A stretch of 64,000 nt of DNA from assembly GCA_963721335.1 (NCBI GenBank), contig CAVRIV010000008.1, positions 434,001 through 498,000 on the forward strand. Reading direction: 5' to 3'. How positions within the stretch are numbered: the first letter of the stretch is position 1; the number at the start of each line of letters is the position of its first letter. Under the pieces are notes generated by a model that saw only the letters and a list, made by a program, of their open reading frames with translations, was not told the DNA's origin and did not search any database. This stretch comes from CAVXDY01 sp963721335 (GTDB lineage Bacteria > Actinomycetota > Thermoleophilia > Miltoncostaeales > Miltoncostaeaceae). The translations under genes and the position numbers were made by a program. Below, piece by piece: positions 40,583-48,731 of this stretch.

Positions 40583-41281
40583 CTACTCGAACGTGACGTA
40601 GAAGTTACCGTCGATCGTCACGTTCGACTCGTTCAAGGCGTTGGTCAGTGTCACGGAGCCCTGGTCGACGCCCGGGCATGCCCCGCTCGGCGCCGTCGTG
40701 GCACTCGCCGAGTCCGGGTCGAGCCACTCCTCCGATGGGATGGTGTCCTGGACCGTGTCAAGGGTCACGATGGCGATCTTCGGATTGAAGGCCAGGTCCT
40801 CGAAGCAGTAGAGGCCGTTGTCCGGGTTCGAGACGTTGGCCTCCACGACGCCCTTCGCGCTGGCCGCGGCCACGTGGACGCCGCCTGGGGAGGTGTCGTC
40901 GTCGGTGACGTGGGCGAAGGCCCGCGGCCCCTTGTATGCGGCGAGCGCCTCCGGGTCGATGTCGCGCTCCAGGAGGGTGCCGTCGGTGATGTCCCGGCTG
41001 AGGACCGTGCCGTCGGTGATGTCCCGGCTGAGGACCGTGCCGTCGGTGATGTCCCGGCTGAGGACGGAGTCGTCCTTGATGTCCCGGCTCAGCAGGTCGT
41101 CGTTCTTGACGTCCACGCTCTGGACGCTGTTGTTCCTGATCTCCTCCGAGCCGATCGTGGTGGCGGCGTAGCCGACGCCGCCGAGCGCGACGAACAGCGC
41201 CACGACGGCCACCAGCATGGCCGGCGAGGGACGAAGGCGAGCACGCCGGCCTCCGGTGCGGATCGGGCTTTCGGTCTTCAT
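40583..41281 (-). CDS. Exported repeat protein of the Thermoleophilia surface-protein type
   Basis: A 232-residue protein. The start MKTESPIRTG, then PSPAMLVAVVALFVALGGVGYAA is a common export signal in Solirubrobacterales. Residues about 45-110 are 10-residue repeats (SRDITDGTVL) that read as a beta-helix-like stalk (SVDVKNDDLLSRDIKDDSVL). The C-terminal 110 residues form a small globular domain with three cysteines. GGGAGGGTGGC lies before ATG 41281. Function unknown; likely a surface or spore-coat-like structural protein. Confidence 0.8.
   Translation of the reverse strand: MKTESPIRTGGRRARLRPSPAMLVAVVALFVALGGVGYAATTIGSEEIRNNSVQSVDVKNDDLLSRDIKDDSVLSRDITDGTVLSRDITDGTVLSRDITDGTLLERDIDPEALAAYKGPRAFAHVTDDDTSPGGVHVAAASAKGVVEANVSNPDNGLYCFEDLAFNPKIAIVTLDTVQDTIPSEEWLDPDSASATTAPSGACPGVDQGSVTLTNALNESNVTIDGNFYVTFE
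40951..41160. repeat. 30-bp tandem repeat inside the exported repeat protein
   Basis: Seven 30-bp units in phase. Units at 40981 and 41011 are identical; the unit at 41041 differs in its last bases; those at 40951, 41071, 41101 and 41131 are more diverged. Each unit codes for ten residues. Confidence 0.85.
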
Positions 41282-42052
41282 GCCACCCTCCCGGGCTCGT
41301 TCTGGCCCGGCGCGGCGCGCCGTTACCAGGAATGACTCCCGGCGGGCCGACCCATTCCCGGCGGCGGTCGACTCGTCGAATCGTCGAGGGCATCCTCCCG
41401 CCGGCCCGTCACGGACGGCTCACGAGTCCCTCACGGCCCCGGAGCCCTCAGCCGCGCAGGGCGCTCGGTCTGTGAATCGCGGCGTGGGCGATCACGGATT
41501 TCCCCACCGTGCCCATGCACCGCGGAGACGGTGCGGGGCGCCCAGCTCCTTCACGCTGTTGCTGACAGGCCCTTAGAGCCCGGACCAGCCCCGGTAGCTC
41601 TCGTCGGGCCAGGCGCTCTCGGGCTTCGACGGCGGCGGAGGCCCAGATCCCGCCGCCGGCGGGGTGACGCTCGACGGAGGCTCGGGAGCCTCCCGAAGGC
41701 CGGCGAGGGCCGGCGGTCGCTGTGCGCTGTCCACGGGTGCCCCCGGTGTCGGAATGCGGACGCTCCGCACGCTACCCGCAGCCGCGGACGGCGAATCGCG
41801 CCGGCGATCATCGGCGCACGGGAACTACAGTTATGTCGCTTTAGGTGGGACGTGCGGCCGCCCCTCCCCGCGGCGCCCTCCTCCCTCCTCGGTGCACCCG
41901 GATCCCGGTCTGCGTACGGGGTCCTGGTCCCGGGGATAGGCCGCGTCCGGGGGCGCCCTAGTCAACCGGCCTAGCCGCGCGAGCCGTCCTCGCGGCCCGT
42001 CGCCGCGAGATCTTCTTCTTGCAGAACGAAGGCCCACGGACGGGGATCGCAG
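41282..42052. other. 771-bp region without a convincing gene
   Basis: Contains the start region of the repeat protein, a perfect GCACCG/CGGTGC hairpin (41517-41534) followed by a G/C-rich stretch, one doubtful 65-codon frame (41573-41770, minus), an AT-richer patch at 41822-41848 (TACAGTTATGTCGCTTTAG) that could hold a promoter, and a roughly 100-base leader of the protease gene. No RNA family was recognised. Confidence 0.5.
41573..41770 (-). CDS. Doubtful small proline-rich protein
   Basis: A 65-residue frame with GC-rich third positions, ending in SAWPDESYRGWSGL and TAA. It is rich in proline and serine, with no signal peptide and no family I know. A TAGCGT box overlaps the GTG rather than preceding it, so start and reality are both uncertain. 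Confidence 0.3.
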   Translation of the reverse strand: MRSVRIPTPGAPVDSAQRPPALAGLREAPEPPSSVTPPAAGSGPPPPSKPESAWPDESYRGWSGL

Positions 42053-42910
42053 ATGACGGGCACGGACAGCACGCAGGACCGGGTACACGCCTCGCGGCGC
42101 CGCGGGATGCGCGTCGTCCTGGGCGCGCTGGTGATCTCCGCCGCGGCCGCCCTCGCGGTCGCCATCCACACCGGCCACCCGGCCGACCGCGGGTCAGCCG
42201 CCCAGGTTCCCTCGGGCGCCGTCACGCACGCCCTCGAGGTCTCTCCTCCGGAGGCCGCAACGGACTCCACCACCCCCCCGGCCGGTCCGGCCGTCGATGA
42301 CACCAGCCCCATCCCGGCGAGCGTCGGCGCTCCCGGCTCCGGCGGCTTCCTGGTCAGCCTGGCCGGGATCCCGGCGGGCGTCCCGGCCGACCGCTTCCTC
42401 GCGGTCGCCGTCCGCAGCGGGCAGCGGTGGGGCCTGACCTTCCTGGGGACCACCCGGATGACCCCGGTGTCGGGCGACGGCAGGAACGTCGTCGGTTTCG
42501 GGAGCACCACGATCAACGGCGCCGGGGCCGAGACCACCAGCCTTCCCCACCGGGCGACCCGGACCCGTCGCTGCGCGCCTGCCCGGGTCGTGAAGCGCGT
42601 TCGGGTCGGCCGCGCCGACGCGTCCCGAATGGTCCGGCGCGTCCTCACCGTCCGCCGGTGCCGCATGGTCGTCGCGGGGCGGCCGAGGGTCGAGGAGGAC
42701 ATCGTCATCGGCCGCACCATGCCCTGGCAGGCCGGCCCCGCCTACCCGACGGCCTGGCAGGTGGACCTCGAGACCGTCCTCCTGCACGAGTTCGGCCACG
42801 TGGCGGGCCACGGTCACGTCACCGGCTGCGTCTCGAGCCCCATGTGGACCTCGCTCTCCATGGGCGACTGGTGGCGCGGGACCGGCGACATGAGGCACGC
42901 CGGCTGCTGA
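42053..42910 (+). CDS. Secreted matrixin-like zinc metalloprotease
   Basis: A 285-residue protein with an N-terminal membrane anchor or signal (residues 19-42, GMRVVLGALVISAAAALAVA) and a C-terminal metzincin-like site. TVLLHEFGHVAGHGH near residue 245 supplies the HExxHxxxHxH zinc ligands, and SPMW about ten residues later is a candidate Met-turn. The middle part has tandem basic segments with cysteines (TRTRRCAPARV). Metzincins usually use HExxHxxGxxH; here the spacing fits HEFGHVAGHGH with the glycine kept. Function unknown, probably an extracellular protease. Confidence 0.75.
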   Translation: MTGTDSTQDRVHASRRRGMRVVLGALVISAAAALAVAIHTGHPADRGSAAQVPSGAVTHALEVSPPEAATDSTTPPAGPAVDDTSPIPASVGAPGSGGFLVSLAGIPAGVPADRFLAVAVRSGQRWGLTFLGTTRMTPVSGDGRNVVGFGSTTINGAGAETTSLPHRATRTRRCAPARVVKRVRVGRADASRMVRRVLTVRRCRMVVAGRPRVEEDIVIGRTMPWQAGPAYPTAWQVDLETVLLHEFGHVAGHGHVTGCVSSPMWTSLSMGDWWRGTGDMRHAGC

Positions 42911-42924
42911 TCGGTTCCTCCGGG

Positions 42925-42930
42925 TAGGCT
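42925..42930 (+). promoter_or_regulatory. -10 box of the UlaG-like hydrolase, leaderless
   Basis: TAGGCT seven bases before the GTG at 42938. Confidence 0.55.
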
Positions 42931-42937
42931 CACCGGC

Positions 42938-43702
42938 GTGTCCGTGAGGCTCCTCCGCCACGCGACGGTCTGGATCGACATCGGGGGCCATCGCCTGCTG
43001 GTCGACCCCATGCTCGACGCCCCCGGCGCCCGGGCGCCGGTGCGCGGAACCCCCGCCGAGCGGCCGAACCCGCTCGTCCCGCTGCCGGTGAGCGCCGAGG
43101 AGGCGCTCGAGGGCGTGGACGCGGTCCTGCTGACCCACACCCACGTGGACCACATCGACGCGGCGGGCGTGACCGCTCTGCTCCCCCGCGGCCTGCCGGT
43201 GTTCTGCCAGCCGCCGGACCTGGAGGATCTGGGGGAGCTCGGCCTCGACCTGCGGGCCGTGCCCGACGGGGCCGCGATCGACTGGGAGGGCCTCTCCATC
43301 TCGCGCACCGGCGGACGCCACGGCCGCGAGGACGCGCTCGTCCAGGCCCTGGGCCCGGTGAGCGGCTTCGCGGTGGCCGCGGAGGGCGAGCCGGCGGTCT
43401 ACGTCGCCGGCGACACGGTCTGGTGCCCCGAGGTGGCCGCGGCCATCGAGGCCCACGAGCCCGGCTGGATCGTGGTGAACGCCGGCGGCGCGCGCTTCCT
43501 CGAGGGCGGGACGATCACGATGGAGGCCGGCGACGTGATCGCCGTCGCCGAGGCGGCTCCCGACGCCCGCGTGGTCGCCGTGCACCTGGAGGCGATCAAC
43601 CACTGCCTGGAGACGCGCGAGGAGCTGCGCGGCAGCCTCGCCGCCGCCGGCCTCGCGGGCCGCGTGGCCGTGCCCGACGACGGTGAGACGGTCTCGGCGT
43701 AG
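42938..43702 (+). CDS. MBL-fold hydrolase, UlaG/UPF0173-like
   Basis: A 254-residue metallo-beta-lactamase-fold protein. Opening VRLLRHATVWIDIGGHRLLV and LLTHTHVDHIDAAGV near residue 66 match the UlaG/RomA-like branch; further metal residues are in GGRHGRED, VAGDTVWCPE and AVHLEAINHC. Such proteins include lactonases and phosphodiesterases; the substrate is not predictable. Leaderless start. Confidence 0.87.
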   Translation: MSVRLLRHATVWIDIGGHRLLVDPMLDAPGARAPVRGTPAERPNPLVPLPVSAEEALEGVDAVLLTHTHVDHIDAAGVTALLPRGLPVFCQPPDLEDLGELGLDLRAVPDGAAIDWEGLSISRTGGRHGREDALVQALGPVSGFAVAAEGEPAVYVAGDTVWCPEVAAAIEAHEPGWIVVNAGGARFLEGGTITMEAGDVIAVAEAAPDARVVAVHLEAINHCLETREELRGSLAAAGLAGRVAVPDDGETVSA

Positions 43703-43717
43703 GGCCGTGACCGGCTG

Positions 43718-44625
43718 TCAGGGGCCGTTTCGCAGCCGGCGGGTGTCCACCACCTCGAAGTCCCGCCCGGTGATCCGGCCCAGCCCGCGCAGATCGTCGT
43801 CGTTCCAGCGGCGGTCCGGCGCGCCCGTGACGTACCAGGGCGAGCCGTTGTCGGCGAGGATCATGCCGTAGCGCTTGAGCGCGACGAGGATCGCGCGGGC
43901 CTGCGGCCCGAGGCCCGCCAGCGACACCGACGCCCGCAGGCGCACGCGCAGGCCCATCGGCGGCAGCGCCGGGTCGGACGAGTCGGACGCCTGGTGGCGC
44001 GCCGGGTAGACGTACGCCCGGCGGGTCCTCTCGGCCGTGAAGCGCAGAGCGTGGTCGATGCCGGCGCCCGCCACCTCGTCGAAGCGCGCGAGGCCGGGCA
44101 GGATCGGCAGGCCGGCCGCGTCGGCGCTCGTCCAGCCGGCCGGGCGAAGGCGGTTGGAGGCGAGGTCGAAGACCGCCCCGGAGCCCGCCGTCCAGCGCCC
44201 CCCGCCCCCCGGCGGGCGCCGAAGAGCTCGTAGAGGCGGCACGCGTCGCGATCGACCATCAGCAGGTGGCGGTCGCTGCCGCCCTCGATGCGGGGCTTCG
44301 CCGGGATCGGGTAGCGCACCCGGTCCGACTCGCCGGCGTAGGTGAACCTGACGGCGCGACGGGGGGTCGTGCGACGGACGATGTTGATGGGGATGCCGTA
44401 GCGGCCCTGGTCGCTGAAATCGGGGTGGAGCGCCTCCCCCACGCCGATCGAGCGGATCAGTTGCTCCGAGCCCGGGAGCACGGGGAGCGTGTCCACGGGC
44501 TTGTTCCACACGTTCGAGGCGGGCAGCACCCGGCAGGCGGGCGCTCCGGGCATCGGGGGCGCCATGGCCGTGGCCGCGCCCAGGGCGAGGAGCCCGGCGG
44601 CGGCGAGGGGGATCGCGAGCCTCAC
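43718..44625 (-). CDS. Exported hypothetical protein (one-base frameshift)
   Basis: About 302 residues. GTG 44625 gives a signal peptide (MRLAIPLAAAGLLALGAATA), then CRVLPASNVWNKPVDTLPVL, SDQGRYGIPINIV, RHLLMVDRDACRLYELF. In a G-rich run near 44210 one base is missing; the second frame continues GSGAVFDLASNRLRPAGWTS, DAAGLPILPGLARFDEVA, IDHALRFTAERTRRAYVYPA, ILVALKRYGMILADNGSPWY. This repeating layout is known from uncharacterised secreted actinobacterial proteins; I cannot name a function. A CATACT box lies six bases upstream. Confidence 0.75.
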
Positions 44626-44631
44626 GGGCGG

Positions 44632-44637
44632 AGTATG
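44632..44637 (-). promoter_or_regulatory. -10 box of the exported hypothetical, leaderless
   Basis: Minus-strand CATACT six bases before the GTG at 44625. Confidence 0.5.
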
Positions 44638-44661
44638 GCCGGTGCGGCGCAGGGCACCGAA

Positions 44662-44667
44662 TAGACT
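44662..44667 (+). promoter_or_regulatory. -10 box of the LLM oxidoreductase, leaderless
   Basis: TAGACT six bases before the GTG at 44674. Divergent from the box at 44632-44637, in a 48-bp gap. Confidence 0.55.
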
Positions 44668-44673
44668 CGGCGC

Positions 44674-45843
44674 GTGCGGATGCGCTTCGGCGTCTTCATG
44701 GCGCCGTACCACGAGCCCGGACAGAACCCCACCCTCGCCCTGGAGCGCGATCTCGAGCTGATCGTGAGGCTGGACGAGCTGGGCTTCGACGAGGCCTGGG
44801 TCGGGGAGCACCACAGCACCGGCTGGGAGACCATCGCCTCCCCCGAGATCTTCCTGGCCGTGGCGGCCGAGCGCACCCGGCACATCCGGCTGGGGACCGG
44901 CGTGGTGAGCCTCCCCTACCACCACCCGCTCATGGTGGCCGACCGCATCGTGCTGCTCGACCACCTCACGCGCGGCCGCCTGAACTTCGGCGTGGGCCCG
45001 GGCGGGCACCTCACCGACGCGCGGATGCTGGGGATCGACCCCGACCGCCTGCGGCCGATGATGGCCGAGGCGCTCGACGTGGTGGTGCGGCTGCTGAGCG
45101 ACCCGGAGCCCCTCACCGTGGAGGGGAGCTGGTTCACGCTGCGCGACGCGGTGCTCCAGCTGCGCCCCCACCAGCGGCCCCACCCCCCCATCGCCGTCAC
45201 GAGCATGGAGTCGCCGGCCGGGATGGTGCTCGCGGGGCGCCACGGGGCGGGCGTCCTCTCCCTCACCGTCGCCCGCGGCCCGCGCGGGCCGATCGACCTG
45301 GCGGCCCACTGGCGCCTTGCCGAGGAGTCGGCGCAGGAGAACGGGCGGACCGTGCGGCGGGAGGACTGGCGCCTGGTCGTTCCGATGCACCTGGCCGAGA
45401 CCCGCCAGGAGGCGCTCGACGACGCCCGCGCCGGGGCGGCGCGCTTCCTGCTGGACTACGTCGAGGGCGTCACCGGCCGGCCGCGCCCCGTGCCGGGCCC
45501 GCCCGGCGCGATCATCGACCAGATGGTCGAGGCCGGGAGCTGGGTGGTGGGCACGCCGGACGACGCCGTGGCCGCCGTCGAGCGGCTCCAGGAGCGCTCG
45601 GGGGGCTTCGGGTGCCTCGCGGTGACGGCGACCGAGTGGGCCCCGCGGGAGAAGGTCCTGCGCAGCTACGAGCTCCTCGCGCGCCACGTCATGCCGCGAT
45701 TCCAGGGCTCGCTGGAGGGCATCGACGCCTCGAACGCGGTCGCCCGCGCCTCGGCGGCGCGGACGGGCACCGAACGGACGGCGGCCGTGGAGGCCGCGCA
45801 GCGCGACTACGAGGAGCGCGGCTCCCGCGGCAGCCTCCGGTAG
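44674..45843 (+). CDS. LLM-class flavin-dependent oxidoreductase
   Basis: A 389-residue bacterial luciferase-like monooxygenase. The TIM-barrel pattern is clear: RFGVFMAPYH, LDELGFDEAWVGEHHSTGWE, IRLGTGVVSLPYHHPLMVADR, LDHLTRGRLNFGVGPGG. The C-terminal part resembles limonene/alkane monooxygenase-type members that use FMNH2 supplied by a reductase. The substrate is unknown. Leaderless start. The last 37 bases overlap the convergent DUF2079 gene. Confidence 0.9.
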   Translation: MRMRFGVFMAPYHEPGQNPTLALERDLELIVRLDELGFDEAWVGEHHSTGWETIASPEIFLAVAAERTRHIRLGTGVVSLPYHHPLMVADRIVLLDHLTRGRLNFGVGPGGHLTDARMLGIDPDRLRPMMAEALDVVVRLLSDPEPLTVEGSWFTLRDAVLQLRPHQRPHPPIAVTSMESPAGMVLAGRHGAGVLSLTVARGPRGPIDLAAHWRLAEESAQENGRTVRREDWRLVVPMHLAETRQEALDDARAGAARFLLDYVEGVTGRPRPVPGPPGAIIDQMVEAGSWVVGTPDDAVAAVERLQERSGGFGCLAVTATEWAPREKVLRSYELLARHVMPRFQGSLEGIDASNAVARASAARTGTERTAAVEAAQRDYEERGSRGSLR

Positions 45844-47414
45844 AGGGTGACCCCCTCGCGGTCGTAGATGGTCTCCCAGCGCGAGCTCTCCGCCAGGCGG
45901 ATGGCGGCGAACCGGTAGCCGGGCGGTCGCAGCGTGGGACGGTCGCGCGCCATGTCACGGAAGCGCTCGTTGTCGGCCAACAGCACGTAGTCGGAGTTCC
46001 CGATCCTCGGGAACAGCAGGATGCGCCGCCGCGCCGAGAGGTGCGAGCCGGCGCCGTTGGCCGCCGAGACCCGGGCGTTGGCGGGGATGAGGGCCACCGC
46101 GTCGCGCAGCGCGCGGATCTGGTCGTCGTCGCGGAAGCGGTGGAGCGCGCTCCCCCCGTATCCCCCGGGCAGCCAGCCCCAGAGCGGCAGGGGCCCCTGG
46201 AAGATCCCCGCCACCAGCACCGCCCCGACGAGGGTGCCCGCGACCAGCGGGGGGCGCCGGATCCAGGGCTCCAGCCGCCGCGCCCGCCCGCTCGTCCGGA
46301 GGTTCGCCAGGCCCAGCAGCGTCGCCGCGACGAGGAACGGCACGAGCACGATGCCGTAGTGGTACTCCACGGTCTGGACGGGGCCCGAGGAGGCGAAGAG
46401 GTTGATGAGGAGCTGGGGCGCGGCGGCGAGGGCGAGGACCGGCGCGGCCAGGGGCAACAGGAGCAGCGGCAGGAGCAGCGCGGCCAGGTAGGCCGCCCGG
46501 CCGGGCGTGGCGACGATCGCGATGGCCTCCCAGGGGCGCGTCACCAGTGTGAGGGCGATGTCAACCGGGCTGTCGCCCAGCGAGTGGTAGCGGCTGAGGT
46601 GGGGGTTGGACCCGTCGATGGCGAACGCGGGCATGATCACCGTCAGGGCGATCACCACCCACGCCAGCCCGCCGACGCCGAGAACCAGCGCCGCGCGGCG
46701 CCGGCTCGGATGCCGCCAGGCCATCCAGACCGCCAGGCCCACCAGCATCAGGCCCACCTGCTCCTGGGTCAGCGCGGCCAGGGTCGCGCAGGCGGCGAGG
46801 ATCCCGTAGCGGGCCTCCTCCGCCGCCCAGATGCAGAACATCAGCAGGGGGGCGGCGAGGGTCACCGGGTGGAAGTCGAAGAGGGTGGCGCTCTGCAGGG
46901 CCGGGTAGAGCAGGTAGACCGCCGCTCCCGCCACGGCCAGGCGGTCGTCGCCGAGCCAGCGGCGCCCCAGCCAGAAGGCCGGCAGCGCCCCCGTGGCGAC
47001 GATCAGCGCCTGGGCCACCAGGAGCATCTCGGGGCTCGACCAGACCCACCAGAGCGGCGCGAAGAGGGCCAGGACGGGGTCCACGTGGGCCCCCAGGCGG
47101 TTGAACTGCACCCCCGAGACGTCGGTGGTGTCCAGGAACCGCCCCTGGGTGGTGCTCCAGACCGCCTGGACCATGTTCCCGAGATCGAAGCGGCCGGTCG
47201 AGAAGGTCCGGTAGCGCAGGACCGACAGCAGCGAGAAGACCGCGGCGAAGGCCAGGGCCATGCCGACCACGGCGAGGAGGGCGCGATCGGGCCCCCGGCG
47301 GTGGGGCGGCTCCGCCGGAGGCGGGCCGGGCCGCTCCACCGGAGGCAGCACCGGCAGCGGCTGGCGGCCCGTGTCCTCCCCGGGTTCGACATCGGTGATC
47401 TCCCGAGCGGCCAC
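45807..47414 (-). CDS. DUF2079 polytopic membrane protein
   Basis: A 535-residue membrane protein with about 11 helices and a soluble C-terminus. After a Pro-rich cytoplasmic start comes YRTFSTGRFDLGNMVQAVW, the hallmark of DUF2079, and HVDPVLALFAPLWWVWSSPE. The fold resembles GT-C glycosyltransferases that use polyprenyl-phosphate sugars; function is not established. GTG 47414 has GAGGAGA upstream. Its 3' end overlaps the convergent oxidoreductase gene by 37 bases. Confidence 0.87.
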   Translation of the reverse strand: MAAREITDVEPGEDTGRQPLPVLPPVERPGPPPAEPPHRRGPDRALLAVVGMALAFAAVFSLLSVLRYRTFSTGRFDLGNMVQAVWSTTQGRFLDTTDVSGVQFNRLGAHVDPVLALFAPLWWVWSSPEMLLVAQALIVATGALPAFWLGRRWLGDDRLAVAGAAVYLLYPALQSATLFDFHPVTLAAPLLMFCIWAAEEARYGILAACATLAALTQEQVGLMLVGLAVWMAWRHPSRRRAALVLGVGGLAWVVIALTVIMPAFAIDGSNPHLSRYHSLGDSPVDIALTLVTRPWEAIAIVATPGRAAYLAALLLPLLLLPLAAPVLALAAAPQLLINLFASSGPVQTVEYHYGIVLVPFLVAATLLGLANLRTSGRARRLEPWIRRPPLVAGTLVGAVLVAGIFQGPLPLWGWLPGGYGGSALHRFRDDDQIRALRDAVALIPANARVSAANGAGSHLSARRRILLFPRIGNSDYVLLADNERFRDMARDRPTLRPPGYRFAAIRLAESSRWETIYDREGVTLYRRLPREPRSS

Positions 47415-47483
47415 GCGTCTCCTCGATCTGCCCGGGCCGGCGACTGAGCGTACCGGCGCGGACTGTAGAGGACGCGCCCGGGG

Positions 47484-48561
47484 TTACGGAGCGAGCACCC
47501 GGTTGAACTCCGCGCGCCAGGCCGAGGCCTGCGATCCCAGGCGGTAGCCGCCGGGCCCGTTGGCGAGCATCAGCCGTCCGGAGGAGGTCGAACTCGGCGA
47601 GGCTCCACTGGCAGGCCATCGGCTCGCCGCAGGTCGCCGGGGCGCCCGGGGGCATCGCGTGGGCCTCGGTCATCATCATGTGCAGCCGCGTGGGGTCACC
47701 CGCGAAGCGGGCCAGGTACCGGGAGAACACCGCGGGGGCGGCGCGCCACTCGGCGGAGGTCGCGGGGGTCACCCCGCCCGCGCGGGTGAAGTGGTACATC
47801 TCGAGCCAGACGCCGCCGGCGCGGGCGAGCGCCGGCATCACGCCGCGCCAGGTGGCCCGGTGCGGCTTGCCGTCGTTGCCGAGGTTGTGGTGCGGGCCGC
47901 GGCCCATGGCGATCGACGACATGAAGGCCGGCGCGATGTAGATGTGCACCCGCTCGGCGTAGTTGCCGCCTCCCGGGTGGGGGGCGCGGGAGAGCAGCTC
48001 GAGCGCCGTGGAGAGGCGGCTCGCCGGGCCGTCGGGGGCCACGCGGGGCAGGGGCGCGGGCCCGCGGACGATCTTGTAGCCGTTCCTGGTCACCACCAGC
48101 CGGTTGTGCGACGAGACCCTGATGCGCGTGCCGCGCACGGTGTGCCAGGCGTAGGTGATCCTCACGCGCCCGTCGTTGAAGGCGTTGCCGATCTCGTCGA
48201 TGCTCACCAGGCCGGAGGAGTTCGGCTGCTTCGGGTGGTCGATCTCCGCCCGGATCCGGTGGGCCATGCCCTCGGCCGACAGCGGCAGCAGCGCCGACGC
48301 GGAGATCTTGGCGACGCGGAACTGCGCGTCGCGTCCCTGGGGATCGAGGATTCCGCCCGGCCCGGGGTCCTGGCGCAGCAGGCCGCGCTCGGCCGAGAGC
48401 GGCATGCCCGGGCCGGCCGTGGTCGTGAGGGCGCGGACCGCCTCCTGCTCGTCGTAGATCAGCGATACCCGCGCGGCCGTCGCCAGCCCGGGGAGGGCGG
48501 CGAGCAGGGTCACGGCGAGGGCGCCCAGACAGAGCGGGCTGAGGCGGAGGGGCGAACGCAC
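47484..48561 (-). CDS. Exported hypothetical protein (one-base frameshift near the end)
   Basis: About 358 residues. GTG 48561 has AGGAAAGGA upstream and gives a signal peptide (SPLRLSPLCLGALAVTLLAA). Visible parts: SLIYDEQEAVRALTT, GMAHRIRAEIDHPKQPNSSG, VHIYIAPAFMSSIAMGRGPH, GVWLEMYHFTRAGGVTPATS, HMMMTEAHAMPPGAPATC. Near 47575 one extra base shifts the frame; the end then reads NGPGGYRLGSQASAWRAEFN and stops at TAA 47484. I do not recognise a family; the pattern of aromatic and acidic residues could be a carbohydrate-active barrel. Divergent from the subtilase. Confidence 0.72.
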
Positions 48562-48712
48562 CGGAGTCCTTTCCTGACGTTTCACCTCCCTATCGGCATC
48601 GGGTGCCGAAACGGCAAGAGCCCCCGGCCCGCGGGATCCGCCCTGGTGGGCCTGGACCGGCGACCGGGCCGACCGCGACGCCCGGCGCATTTGCCCTGCC
48701 CGGGGACCCCCC

Positions 48713-48718
48713 TAGTCT
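48713..48718 (+). promoter_or_regulatory. Subtilase -10 box
   Basis: TAGTCT 13 bases before the ATG at 48732, leaving a leader of only about six bases. In the same 170-bp gap the minus strand has TTGCCG-17-GATAGG for the exported hypothetical gene. Confidence 0.45.
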
Positions 48719-48731
48719 GTCGGGCAGTCCC

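Noticed and set aside
40951..41160. 30-bp repeats as a CRISPR array
   Set aside because: Units are contiguous without spacers, in phase with a coding frame, and no cas gene is near.
41551..41974. Several overlapping plus- and minus-strand frames in the 41.3-42.0 kb gap
   Set aside because: Only one (41573-41770) has plausible composition; the others are Arg/Pro-rich shadows.
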